Positions 1-12,500 of a DNA stretch of 64,000 bases are shown here, in pieces. This stretch comes from Erythrocercus mccallii (lineage: Eukaryota; Chordata; Aves; Passeriformes; Dicruridae). The position numbers and the translations under genes are program-made. The number at the start of each line of letters is the position of its first letter. Position 1 is the stretch's first letter. Location of the stretch: positions 1-64,000 of the forward strand of contig VZRG01002382.1 in assembly GCA_013397435.1 (NCBI GenBank). The letters are read 5' to 3'. Under the pieces are notes generated by a model. That model was not told the origin of the DNA. It saw only the letters and a program-made list of their open reading frames with translations, and ran no database searches.

Positions 1-230
1 CCGCGGCGCGGGGGCCCGCGGGGCGGGCAGGGGTCCCCGCCCTGAGAACGGGCACGGAGGAGCCGCGCTTGAGTTCTGCCGTGGCCGCGGGGGAGCGGCG
101 GAGCGGAGCCGCTGCCGGGCGCGGAGGGGCTCCGGGAATTCGCGTGCGGCTGCGGAGGGGCGGGCGATGCGCTGCACCTGCCAGGAGGTGATCGGTCGCT
201 CGCCGCGGCTTTGCCCCTACGCCTAGAGCA
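1..230 (+). promoter_or_regulatory. SPHKAP: CpG island, candidate SPHKAP promoter and 5' leader
   Basis: This stretch is very GC-rich and packed with CpG, in sharp contrast to the AT-rich remainder. It carries two GC boxes of the GGGCGGG type (21-27 and 158-164) and no obvious TATA box, the usual look of a vertebrate CpG-island promoter. It is the only such island in the window and lies upstream of the SPHKAP exons on the same strand, so I infer it is the SPHKAP promoter. A short open frame runs from ATG at 167 to TAG at 224-226 (19 codons); its phase cannot join exon 2, so if transcribed it would be a small upstream frame. The island touches the window edge, so its true extent and the first coding exon may lie further left. 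Confidence 0.65.
10..33 (+). promoter_or_regulatory. G-quadruplex motif in the CpG island
   Basis: Four G runs (10-14, 20-23, 25-27, 30-33) are separated by loops of 5, 1 and 2 bases, which meets the usual G3+N1-7 rule on the + strand. Such motifs are common at CpG-island promoters. Folding is predicted only. Confidence 0.5.
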
Positions 231-570
231 GGAATTAGGGGGCTTTTCTTACAACAGAAAGAAAAAATAGACATTGTCATCTAAATTTGCTCTAACAGCT
301 GGTTTTCATGCCGTAGCATATCGAGAGAGTCGGTAAGTTAATTAGTGCTTAATGATACCTTTAGGATGTTGTGCTTAAATCACTTCGACGCATGTCCGCT
401 ACCGCGTAAATCGGATTGTTTCACGATGAAAGGAAGACCTAAAAATCACTGTAGTTCTGTTATCCTGGCTCCACCGAACGCGCATTTATAGCGGTCACGA
501 AGAACCGATTAGCGCAAAACTTCCTGCAAGACGGAAATGGATGCACGGATAGCAGGAGCCTGCCGGAGAT
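231..570 (+). promoter_or_regulatory. CpG-retaining shore with an orphan splice donor
   Basis: Base composition drops to AT-rich right after the island, yet about twenty CpGs remain between 301 and 570. That suggests the DNA is unmethylated in the germ line, as expected next to an active promoter. A near-consensus donor, CG|GTAAGTT, has its GT at 333-334. It could end a non-coding first exon: the nearest ATG upstream (308) is followed within two codons by a stop. If this donor joins exon 2, translation would have to start at the in-frame ATG at 18212. Confidence 0.4.
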
Positions 571-3500
571 GCAAGATGTGGTTAAGCATAATTTTCAACA
601 ATCACTAGTAAATTGCATTTTGATAGTAGCAGACAGACAGAAGTATTACAGAAATTGTACCATTTAAGACTATCGTAGATAAAAAGCATTCTCTTGTCAA
701 TTATTACAATTCGTTTTGGCTTAGTTGCTCCCAGTGCAATGTCTAAATGAGTGGTAAAAAGCCGATAGAAATAAAGTTTGGAGAACGCACAGCCTTAAAA
801 GAAAGATGGTGAAATGATGTATAACTACCTAAACACGCAAGAGGAACTACTTGGAGGAGGGAGGGACATTGACACCTGAGTGGGTGATAATTACTTTGAG
901 GAGAAATTGCTTCTATTTACTAGAAGGAAACAAAAAGCTTTAATGCAATCTCTTAGAGACAATGGATTGAATAGTGTTTCATATCAATAAATATTTACTG
1001 ACCAAAGCTTAATCATGCTTTTGCACTTTTATCTGAATTGCTTGATCTAGGAATAGTCCTTCCCAATTTTTCCCTTGGCATTTCAGGGTGACGTGAAAAG
1101 GATTTAGCTTTTTATTTTTTGTTATTAATCATGGTGAGTAATTTTAATGCATTTTTTACACTATGAATAACAAAGACATTATAATAACTTAAGTATTTGA
1201 TGGGAAGTCACAATCTGAAAGAGAGAGGGATGCAGACTTTAAGGCAAGAGAGACTTTAAGGTTATCTGGCATGACATCTTGTATTTCTCTCTACAAAAAC
1301 TGGGTAGAATGCAATCTTAACCCCAAGATAAACAGATATTACGACAAGGCAGTCTTAAAAGGTATCAAGAATTGCACAAGCTGCTGCTTTCCTTGCCTAC
1401 AGTCTTGTTCTCGTTGTTACAAATTTACCTCCTCACAAGCCTACAGCTATCTTCCAACTCCATGACTGTTACTAAGATTTTCATCATTGTGTTTAGAAAC
1501 TGAGGAAACCAATCCTACTCCATTCCAGAGCTCTGCCATCTGGTCATCTCTTCACCTCTGCTATAGGCCTATTAACCCAGATAAAATTGCCTATTTCTGT
1601 AGCAAGGCCAAGGCATGTGAGCAAGGTACCTCTTTCATCTTCCTGAAGAGTGATTCTCTTCCCAGAGCTTAAGCAGGTCAGACTTCCCTACACCAAGAAC
1701 TACCATTCTCCTTTTCATCTCTTTTAGCTCCTGAGGCTCACTGTTGACAGCTGCTTGTTATTTGTTAATCAAGGTAACACTTTCTTTGCTGAAGGTTTAA
1801 TTGTAAGCTTCCTGTCTGTGAGTAAGGATCACAGGACTCCAGAAAAGGTGACCAGAAGAGCAAGTAGTTTGTTCAGGTTATTCCTGTCTTCACCAGAAAA
1901 CCTTGTTTAAAAAAGCACATCTGGAAAACCATGGGACAGATAACTTGCCATCATTCACCTTCAGCTCATTGTGCCCACCATACATTATTTAGACAATTTT
2001 TAATTGAGATGTAGTTACAGCAACTGTTGAGAAATACAAACTTTGAATGTTAGCATTTAGGAATTAGCTTGCAGACCTCACCTAAGAAAGTTTTCACTGT
2101 CAAACTGTTATAAAGCAAAGGTATTTTTCATTTCTCTTACAGAATCCTTTGAGGCATTAACTTGTTTCTATGGCTGTTCATGCCTTATCTTAGTCATCTA
2201 CACACATCTTCCTAAATCAAGGCCACAGCTGGGCCCACTTGCTGACTGTCACACATCACCATCTCTCTGAGTGCAACAAAAACTCAGGGTGCACATGAAT
2301 TCCTGCTCAGTACCTTCCCTTCCTTGGCTTCCATAGCTGAAGGCAAAACCATAAGCCCTGGGTTGAGATGCCAGCAGTCACTGCAGAGCAGGAAAGTGGC
2401 CTTCAGGCTTCCACTGATAATTTAGCATTTCCAGCAGCAGTTTCTTGCAGTGAACACTTAGCCTGGGGGTCAGATGAACAGCTGAAGAAGAGCTGCACAG
2501 AACTGGTAGCTGCTACTTTTCCTTCAAGCAGCTAAAAGCCATTTTGGATGCATGTTGCGCTTGGGGAACTGGAAATGTGATCTATAAGGATTTATTTTTT
2601 GGGTTTTTTGTTTGTTTGTGTTGGCTGGTTTTGGTTTGATGGAGTTTTTTATGGTGGAGGAAAAACACCCCCACATTAAAATCTTAAATATACCAGCTTG
2701 CACTTTGCCTCATCAGGTGAGAGACAGGAAGAAAAATGCTTGAACTTTTTACATATGAGGCAGAAACTTCTTTCTGTCTGGCCCCTTTGTTAGTGGCTAC
2801 CTGGGATCCTGCTGCACAGCTTCTTAAGGAAATACAACCATCCCCTTCAGTAAAACCGCAGTTTCTCTGCTCAAGCTTATGAAACCAAACCTATCAATAT
2901 ATGCAGTTTTTGGCCAGTCATGTATCTGAAAGAAATATTGGCTGCCAAATAAGTTTTCCAGCATGTCTTTTGGACTAGCACTTGCTTTCAACACAACTTT
3001 GTGTAAATACTGGAAAAAAATGGAGGAATTAAAAGTGTTCTTTAATTCAGAATTGGAAACAGCAGTGGCGCTTAGAAGCAATGTTAGACTGAATAGTAAT
3101 TCTGAAAAATGGAAATGCCTGTACACTCGAGATGAGAAGTAGCATGTTTTTAAAAGTGAAAAGACAAGCCTGGCTTGTCTTAAAAGAAAAGTCTGGCTAT
3201 TTCTGAGAACTTGCTCTGTGTGTAATGAAAAAAAAGAGTTGTATCACCAACATAAAATGAACTTTGCTACATCTCAGAAATACCTGGTGTGGCACACAGT
3301 GCCCAAAGAATGGCTGGGGAAAGCCTTTCTGGTTTTACAGGATCCTGATGGAAACCAAGCACTGTTTACATTTGATGAACATGCTAGGGCTGACCACAGA
3401 TGTAAAGAGGTAAGTTAAGATATTTAAAGCTTAGAAGAGGTCCAAAAGCTGTGTCTGTATCAGAGCTTCCTTACAGGCTTCTCCTTACAGGCAGCAGGCA

Positions 3501-6500
3501 TGTGGCACGCGCTCAGTGCCACTGGAACTTACGCTGTAACGCTGTCACAGACAGAGCTGACAGCTGCTCTTATGCTCCCGCAAAGCAGCCTGGGTCTTGT
3601 ATAACAGAGAAAACAGATTTAGTGGCTTTGAACTAAGATGCTTTTAGGAATGAGTGAAGTAAAACTTTGATCCTTTAAGGAGACAAGATTGCAGGCAAAG
3701 ACTCCCCAACAGCCACAGGACTGAGCTACAGATAATTAATTTGAGTAAATCATTAGGGAAAAGAGAGTGCCAACAAAAATAAACTAAACAGAAAAACAAC
3801 ACATCAGCAGAAATAAATACTGAACATTTATTCTGAAAAATTACCAATGATGAGTGAAATGATATAAATGAAGAGGAGCAAGGGGTCGTGTTTGGTGGGG
3901 CTGACCACATAGACCACATTTTGCAGGTCTGTTTTCCATATTTTTCCACCTCTATGAGTAAATGAGAACCAAATGTATTACAAATCTTATTTAAATGAAA
4001 GAGAGCAAATAAATCCCCCGAACGAGTGAGTAATTTCAGAACTCCCATTATCAGGAAACCACATGCATTAGAGCAGCAGCTGGCGTCACATAGGAGGATG
4101 AAATTTATTTTTCTGCACTCATGCAAGAACCAGTACTGCAGCCCAAGCAGAGGAATCAGTTTAATACTTGCTGGGTATGCTTTTTATTTGCAAATTAGCA
4201 GATGAATGTACCAGATATTATGAGTGGAGCAGCCAGAAAAATTATCTGATCAGTTTCAATATTCACTAACCTCTTCCAATGTTAGTTTGAGTCTCAGTGG
4301 TGGGAATTCCTGAAACGACATGCCGTGTGGTGTTTTCATGGGCAATTACTTTAAGCAGTTCACTAACGTGGCTAACCTGTGTTGTTAAACATAGAAAAAA
4401 TTCTCAGGGATGCTTTCCTTCAGTGAGGTCGGGGGAGAAAAAAAATCGGCTAAAACCAGAAGGAACTAAAATTGTCAAAGGTCGTAAATCTGTGCATGAG
4501 GAATCTGATCCCTTGAGGAATGGGACTGTGGGTGAAGGGAGGGGGACACTTGTAGAAGTAGTAAAGAAGTTAACGATAGAGTTTCCATGCTTTGTTTCAC
4601 CCACTTGCACGCTACAGTGACAAAACCATACTGCTTATATCCAGGGTTGGCATCTCCACTTCCTCCTTATTTAACCAATCCCATCTGTTTTGAATTCTTT
4701 AATCCTGCCTACCCTAGCCTCCCACATGAATTTCTCACTGTTTCCTCAAAATATCCATTAATCTCCTCTTTCAGCTCTGGCTCTAATCCCATGCATCCCT
4801 TCTCCCCTTTGTGACTGCAATAGTTGCAGTAGTGTCAGTCATTGTGTTCACAGTCTGCCTGTGCATACCAACCCTTCCCCTCCTTCATTCAGTCCTCTCC
4901 TTCTCCAGACAGACTTGAAAAACACTAACAACTATCAGTGATAATTTGGAACGTTCATATTCTGTTGCTACGCTGCTCATTTTGTATATGATTTAGGTTA
5001 TGACCTCCTCCCAGTAGTCTTTGTAGACACACTCACTAATTCATCAGGGTTTTGTCATCTCCTCCCTCAGCTCTACATTAATCATTTTACTCTTTCTTGT
5101 TATGTGTGGTTGGTTCAGCTACTACCTGAAAAGGCAGAGGGAGAGGGAGGCATAGGCTCATGGGAACCTTTATCTGCACTGTGGATAATGAGCCCTGGTC
5201 ACTCCTCATGCAGCTATCCTTCCCTAAACTTGAGTGTAAGAACACCCGCTAAAGAACAGTATTTTAAGCCATGATTGGCACCTGAACAGCCAGAAGTCGC
5301 ATATGCACACAGCAGTGAGGTGTGCTAGAGGTGCTGATGAGCAGGAGCAGACTGAGAGGGAGGCTTAGAGAGCTCCCTCCTCTGAGGATACCAGCCTGGG
5401 ATGGCAGCATCCCAGCAGTGGTCCCTTCAGGCTCACTGCTCTGTATTACACTCACTGCAGCTGCTCTCAGACACAGTATTGACTTATTTCAGTGGAGAAA
5501 CAGCTTCAACATGAAGGACCCAGGAATGCAAGCACTAATAGTCATGTAGTTTTGAGCATTTACTCAGAAGTGCAGCAGGCAGCTTTAGTTTTTTCTCAGA
5601 AGAAAATATACATCAGAACAATAGCTTTAATTACCAACTCACTGGATGAAATGCAGCAGCAGCTCCTCTTCTCCTGGTGTGTTGTACAGGCTGTTGGCTG
5701 TGCTCTCTGGGGAGAAGCAGGAAGGGGAAGCCTGCCTGGCACTCACAGGGATGAAGCACTTCGAAAAGCTTCGCATCTCTCAGGAGCTCAGTGTCAGAAA
5801 TTTGTGGGGGTTTTTCCAAATTTTTAAACAACCTCTTTGCTTATCAGTGGATTTGATAGTGCTTCAGACTGCATGTGCAGTACAGCTTCCCATCCTCCTG
5901 CTTCACTGAAACAGAGAAAAAAAACATACTGCATATTTCTGGTTTTCTTTTAACCAGAACTACAAAGTTAGCATGTACAGATTAATACTACGCTATCTAG
6001 GATTTATTTGCTGCCCAAAATGAATTGTAAAACTTCTTTTTTCAGTCTTGTCAACCTTTGGGTTCTTGTCATTAATCTCTTTAGTTTCCCTCAGTAATTT
6101 TCTTCACTTCAAGACTTGCCTGCTTATTATTAAATATCTAGCTACTGCAAATGCCCATGACACAGCATAGGTAGGTGGTTTTTATCAAAGTTATGTTTCC
6201 TCTTGGTTGTGGCATCACAATTTCTTTTATATCTAATTATTCTTGAGTGCTATGTGAGAAAGTTTCATTTGTAAGTCTTGATTAAATTTAATTTATAACT
6301 GAAAGAAAAAGTTCTTTTCTAAAACCAGCTAACACAGAACTTGATGCTGGAGTACATACTTCACTGCTAATGAAATTCAGAACTGGTCAACAGGCCCTGT
6401 ATAATTCTAAGCAGTCACTTTTAAGACTGGAACTTACCTTTCGTGCACTCTCCTAAGCTGGCTCCATGCACTTGCAATAACTATCTTCAAAGTATTATGG

Positions 6501-9500
6501 GAGCTTTTTTGTTTTCTGGAAAAGTTTTGATCTATTACATGAATTGCTGGGAAAGGGAAATTCATTGAACAAATACATTGTTGTGTTGTAGTTAAAACTT
6601 TTTAAACAGAAAGATTCACGGAGTTCCATAGGACTTGTGTTTTCTTTCAGCAGTGAAAAATATGTGTGGTCCTCATGTAGTCCCCGTGAGATTGCATAGT
6701 TATCAGAATTTCATATACAGGCGTTCCATCAGCAGTGGAGCTGTTCATGACATGCAGTGACTCTTCAGAATATTAAAGGGAGAAATGGTGTCTCTTAGTT
6801 TTCAGAACTGTGTTTAAATTAGGTCCCAATCCCTTTCCCCTAAGACACATTTATAACTATCTGTGCTATTTCAATTTGAAAAGGGAAGAGATCAAATCAG
6901 CAGGGTAATGTTTCAACAACATACTTATAGATTGTTCCTCTTCTATGTTGTCAGGGCAATGCCCTCCTTCTCAGTGAAAAATGTGTATTACCATTGTAGA
7001 CCTCTAATAAAAATGAACAGGTCATTTATTTTTAAAAGGAAAAGATTTGCGTGCTGTGGTGTTCAAATGCAAACCCGTTATCCTCACATAAACTCTGGAA
7101 TAAGGCCTTCCCCTCAACTGGAATAAAAAAAATTGCTTCTTGAATATTTAAAAATACAGAAGTAATAGCACAGCTCTTAGGGAGCTTATTTATATGATCA
7201 CACTCTATCTGCCAAAACGTTCAATACTAGACATAATACATGCCATAAATTCAGTGAAATCCATTGGGCACATTATCCACATATGCAAAGGTAGCATATA
7301 TGACCTGTATCAGTGTTTGCACGATATATTTAAATGTTAGTATAGCTACCAAACAGAGTTTTGGAACTTTTACAAATATACCCATACTTCTCAGATTTTG
7401 GAAATCTCTGCATTATGGAACAGTGCATATGACTATAAGAGAGAGGTGTCTTTTGGTACTAGCAACAGTAGCAGATTTTTATTTCATACAAGAAAAATTA
7501 ATTCATAAGTAAGTACGTATTTGTTGTGCAACAGGTGATTTTCTGATTCAGAAGGTAAGGCTTTTAAGGCATCACATATAAGAAAAATAACAAACTACTG
7601 GAAAAAATAGTGACAGACCATAAACAAGTAATATAAATACAAATACTAGTCCAAGTCCAATAATGAAACAAAGAGGCTATAGGGCTGGGTTTACTTCGCA
7701 TGGATAGCTTTTGCATATACAGAACCAGACCTCTGTGCTACCTGTGTCTTTCTGTAGCTGCAATTGTTACAGTGACCCCCACTAATGAAACGGTGGGAAT
7801 TTGGCAAAACCTGGATTTAAGTGCATACTTCTTTTTTTGTTCCTCTGAATTTAAAGAGTTTAGTGTTGATCAGAGTAAAATTTAAACACACCCAAAGGCA
7901 TGAAACAATTGGCAACCTCTACTCTTAATGAATTAATAGGAAGAGCTGGTTTATATTTTTTTGCATTAGGTGTAAGTGTAGGAAACCTCATTTAACAAGT
8001 ACTCACAAAACCATGCTGCAGGCAGTGATAAAGTTGTCTGAGAGCTTAACCTGAGCTCAGTCTGTGGTGCAGATTGTCCTGCTGGACCTTGTGCATCCCA
8101 GTGGGAACAAGGTAACCATGTCAAACCCAAGTATCACAACAGTTTCATAATTAATCTGAAGTTCATTGCAAAGCAGTGGCAGTTTATCTACATCGTGCCA
8201 TCAAGGAATTAATTAAGTTAATAACATATTGACCTGATTCACTGTTAGTCTCCCAAAGATCATGTCCTGTGTTCATTATATAGAGTATGAAAGGCTGTAG
8301 ATTTTAGAGGGTAGAAAGAAGCATTCGTCTTGCCAAAAAAGCTCCATCAGAGTTTCTTGGACTGAAATCTCATGCTTTTTTAAGCAGGTATAAGTGAAGA
8401 AAAAGTTGTGAATGTTGCTTTCACCCACCACTCAATCCCGTTGATCACATTGCAGTCCATGGAAAAGAAAACTTCACAAATTGAAGCAAGTTAAATCAAA
8501 TATAATGTTTACAGTATCTTGACAGAATGGCACAAAAGCATGTTTTATCATATTAAAAGCCAAGTTGATTAGAAGCAGCTTCATTTTGTTCACATCTCTG
8601 ACAACATTAGCATGCTTTTTTAAAAAAACACATTCTTTTAAGCAAATTAGTTTTGAGATTTTTCCGTTTAATCACAGATTGTACTCATTGCAGTTCACTC
8701 AGAATCATAATTGATAAGATTTGTGTTTCTTTGGGATATTGGTAGTAAATCATAATTGTTCAAGAATGTTTCAGGTATGTAAAACATGTTAAAATAAGAT
8801 TTGTTGTGAATAAACCATGACAAAATGTGTTCTTTGGCATTAAAATAAGCGGAATGTACCCTGACATTTTAACTAGATCGTTTACGAATGCAACTGCAGG
8901 TGGTCATAGAAACAATACTGGATTAAAGAGAATAGGAAATTTCTGTGACTATTTCAGATGAGAAATATTTCAGATTATTTTTGGACTGTTTTACTTTTCT
9001 AGTATTGTTAGTCAAGGTAAAAGCATATTGCTTTCTGAACTCTATTATAATCCTAGACAATATTTTGGAAGGTTTAGCAGGAATCTAAACCAACTTGGCT
9101 TTCTTGCAAATTGAAAGGGCTGAGAAACAGAATGAAGAAATATGTATGTTCACTAGAAATAATACATTTGCTGGATAGGTTCTTTTGAAAGTACTTTAGA
9201 TACTGTTAATGTAAAATATTTTCCATAATCAAATTGAGTTTATTAGGGACCAATACCACAACTATATCGTTGTGGTCATTTTGACCAGTTATTTTTTTAA
9301 CGTATAGATATGTTGGTATAGGTGCCTGACCAAAGGAACTAATTACATTAGGCTACAAGTTGCCTTCATTTTACAGTTGTAGAAATGATGTTACAATTGG
9401 ACAGCGTTATACTGAGAACAGAGGAAGAAGAGCAGACTCTCCTTGGAAGAATATCAGCCAAATCTCCCAGCCTTGCTCACAACAGCAAAATCTTGCTTCT

Positions 9501-12500
9501 CTTGTGGTTCAGTAGAAGGGACAAATTCAAGCATTTGGGTTCAAAACCCCTGCCTGAATCTGTTCTGCCAAACATGAGATCAAAATGTCTTTGGTGGCTT
9601 CCAAAATACCTGCAAGCCACCATTGTGTTGCAGGTGAGGCTAATCTGGCTGTTTCACTTGAGGCACTCTATCCTTCATGACTGGGAACATCCACACAGAC
9701 TGACCTGGTTATTTATTTGCTGGTAGGAGGGATGGCTCTGCAGTGTCACTGTCCCTGTGATATAAAAGGCATGGTGTAACACTGGTTCAGCTACTGCATG
9801 CCTTACAGATTCCTGATAATAGGAATTCCTGATCACCATATTTTTCTCCCTCTGCTCTGATTGACTCAGATCACAGAAATGTTTCTCTCCCCCATCTCCC
9901 CCCCCCCCCCCAAAAAAAAAGGGGGAAAAAAGGAAAAGAAAAAAGAAGTCGTCATGCTTTACCGGTCAGTTCTGTGGTTTACTGGTGGCTGGGGAGTCTT
10001 CAGGTATTTGGAATAAATATTTTGTTATAATTTCCTGTAGTATTCAGGGATATAAACTTTTGAGATATGGAAATGTGCATCTTCACTACACTAAAGTCAA
10101 TTCTCATGATTTGTAATAAAGAACACTGTACATCATGATACTGTAACCACTTGGCTTGTCATACTCATACTTACCTTTTTCCAAGACCTAAAGATGTTCC
10201 ATAATTCAAATTCTGTGTTGAAAAATCTGGCTTTCCGGTATCAGTAGTCCATTTTCACTAACAGTTTTGCCCTTTATGTTTTTAAAAGTAGCTGAAAGTG
10301 ATGCTGCAACAGTGGGAAAATCCCAAGCTCCTGTCTTAAATATCTGTATTTAGGAACAGACAGGACTCCTTTCTTAATCTCATAATCCCAAAGACAGATT
10401 TATTATTTCTGTGGAAAGGTGGTACAAAGAATTTCAGAAAGTCTGCTGAACATTAGGAAAATGCCATTCAAATATGAAAGTGATGTTCACCTTCTGATTA
10501 CGCACATAATCCTGAACTACCTACCACATTTCAATTACACTTGTACAGTCTATTTGATTTATAATCAATCTAAAAAGGAAAACACACAAACAGCTAGCAA
10601 GTTTTGATTAGCTACATGCATTTTCTATTCAAATAAAATCATGACATGCATTCACTTCTAAGTTATGAACATCTTCATCACATTACTCTTCAGAAATATT
10701 CAATATCTGTCTTGAATATAATCACTGAAAAACTTTTATAAATTAAATTTGAGATCCTTAGAGGATGGTTTTTTAAAAAAGTTGTCACATAGTGAAATGC
10801 TTGTTTGCATGTGCTGTGCTTTGAGGCTTTTTTTTGTCAGTATTTGATTGTTGTTGCTCTGATGCTCCAAATGAGAATCACATTTGTTGATGAAAAAAAG
10901 CTGGTTGAGAAGCTTGACTGTGTTTGGCTATATAATATAAATAGGATGCCAAAAATACTTAATGAATGAGTTAAGGCAAGATTTACATCCTCCATATAAA
11001 AACACTGGTGTCTTCCTGTGTCATGTTGAATTGGTTGTCCTAAAATGCCCAGCTGACAGTTTGTGCACAGCAAAAGGATGAGAGGAGCAGGCAGTGAACA
11101 CAAGTTGTTTATTAGATACAAGAATCACATAAAATAGGCTGTGAAAAATTATCCAGTGGTTTATGGCATGAAAGCCTAATTTTCAGTGTTTTTGATTTCA
11201 TCCTGAAAAGTGCTGAGAATTTCTATTTCTAGTTGAAATCTGTGGGAGCTGCTTGCACATTTGTTATTTATTTAAATTGGACCAAATTTTACCAGTTTCC
11301 AGCTGTACCACAATGTTTTTTCCAATCTTTTTAAAGCAGGATCAGATAACATCATACATTTAGACTATTACATTGTGGTGCACTAACAACATATCCTATA
11401 TCAAGAATAGGCATTGCCATCAAAAATGCAGCAATAGTATAAATTTCTTAATAAATAGACAGTCATAACCATTGAAAAACAATTATTTCCTCTTTTGTCC
11501 TCCTTTCCACAGCACAAGGACCAGTAATATTGTACAGTACACTTACATAAGCCAAGTGAATGAGAAATTTTTTGTGGGACATCTTTTTAAGAATATTTCA
11601 GATTTTATATTGGTTTTTGCTGCCTTAGTAGGCTTAAGTAGTAGCAATTCTATTGCTTTGCTGTAGAGGAAATGAAACTGCCTTATTCTGATGTTTCTGT
11701 CATACCTGTGCCTGTATATCTCTAAAATCATCTTCCCAATCAGCACTGCTCACTTAAGTTATGTGTATGCAGACTAATTGCTCGAAGAATCCTTCCTTTA
11801 ACAAGATTTCTTATCTTTCCTGCAGTCAAACCCTCAGCAGAGTCTTAGTTTCCCACTGGCTGGCACTCCACACCTGAGTACAGACTCCTTGCTGTTGGGG
11901 CAGAAAAGCAGTCTGAGTTGTCTTTCAGTCCATCTCCATAAGGTAAAGTCTTTTAGCCTTCCCTGCATTTAGGGGTCTGTTCCTTAATCTTTTCCAAGTC
12001 AGTCATTTCTTCTTCATCAGACCTTGCTGGTCCCTAGCTGTTGATCTAGGTCATCTTTTCATACCTTCTAAAACATCCTCCACCTCAGGAACTCAGCAGA
12101 AGCTCCTGTTACCTGTGAATTGTTGTGGGCATTTCCCACTAGAAGAGATCTCAGAGTTCCTCCTGTTCTTTTCTGTAGTTTTCTCTAACTAAGGTCCACT
12201 CCTGTACTTACTGGAAGGTTTCCTTAGTAGCCATTCTACCAGCATAGCAGAGGTGCATCTATTTAGAATTGTCCTAAAGCCCTGTCAAATCTAGGGATAG
12301 GTGGGGAAAAGGCAGGGTGCCTGTCAGCTGCGTGCAAGAGCTAGTTTATATTGGGTTAACTCTGTCAGTAAATTACTGAAATACAGTTAACCATCAAAAC
12401 CCACCAATCCAATCATCTGTTGTTCAGCCCCTGAGTGCCAAGTCTTTGATTTGATTGTCAGCTCTCCGAACTGAATATATCCTGCCATAGATATTGAATG

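Noticed and set aside
167..226. The SPHKAP start codon in the CpG island
   Set aside because: The frame ends after 19 codons, and its only nearby donor leaves phase 0, which cannot join exon 2.
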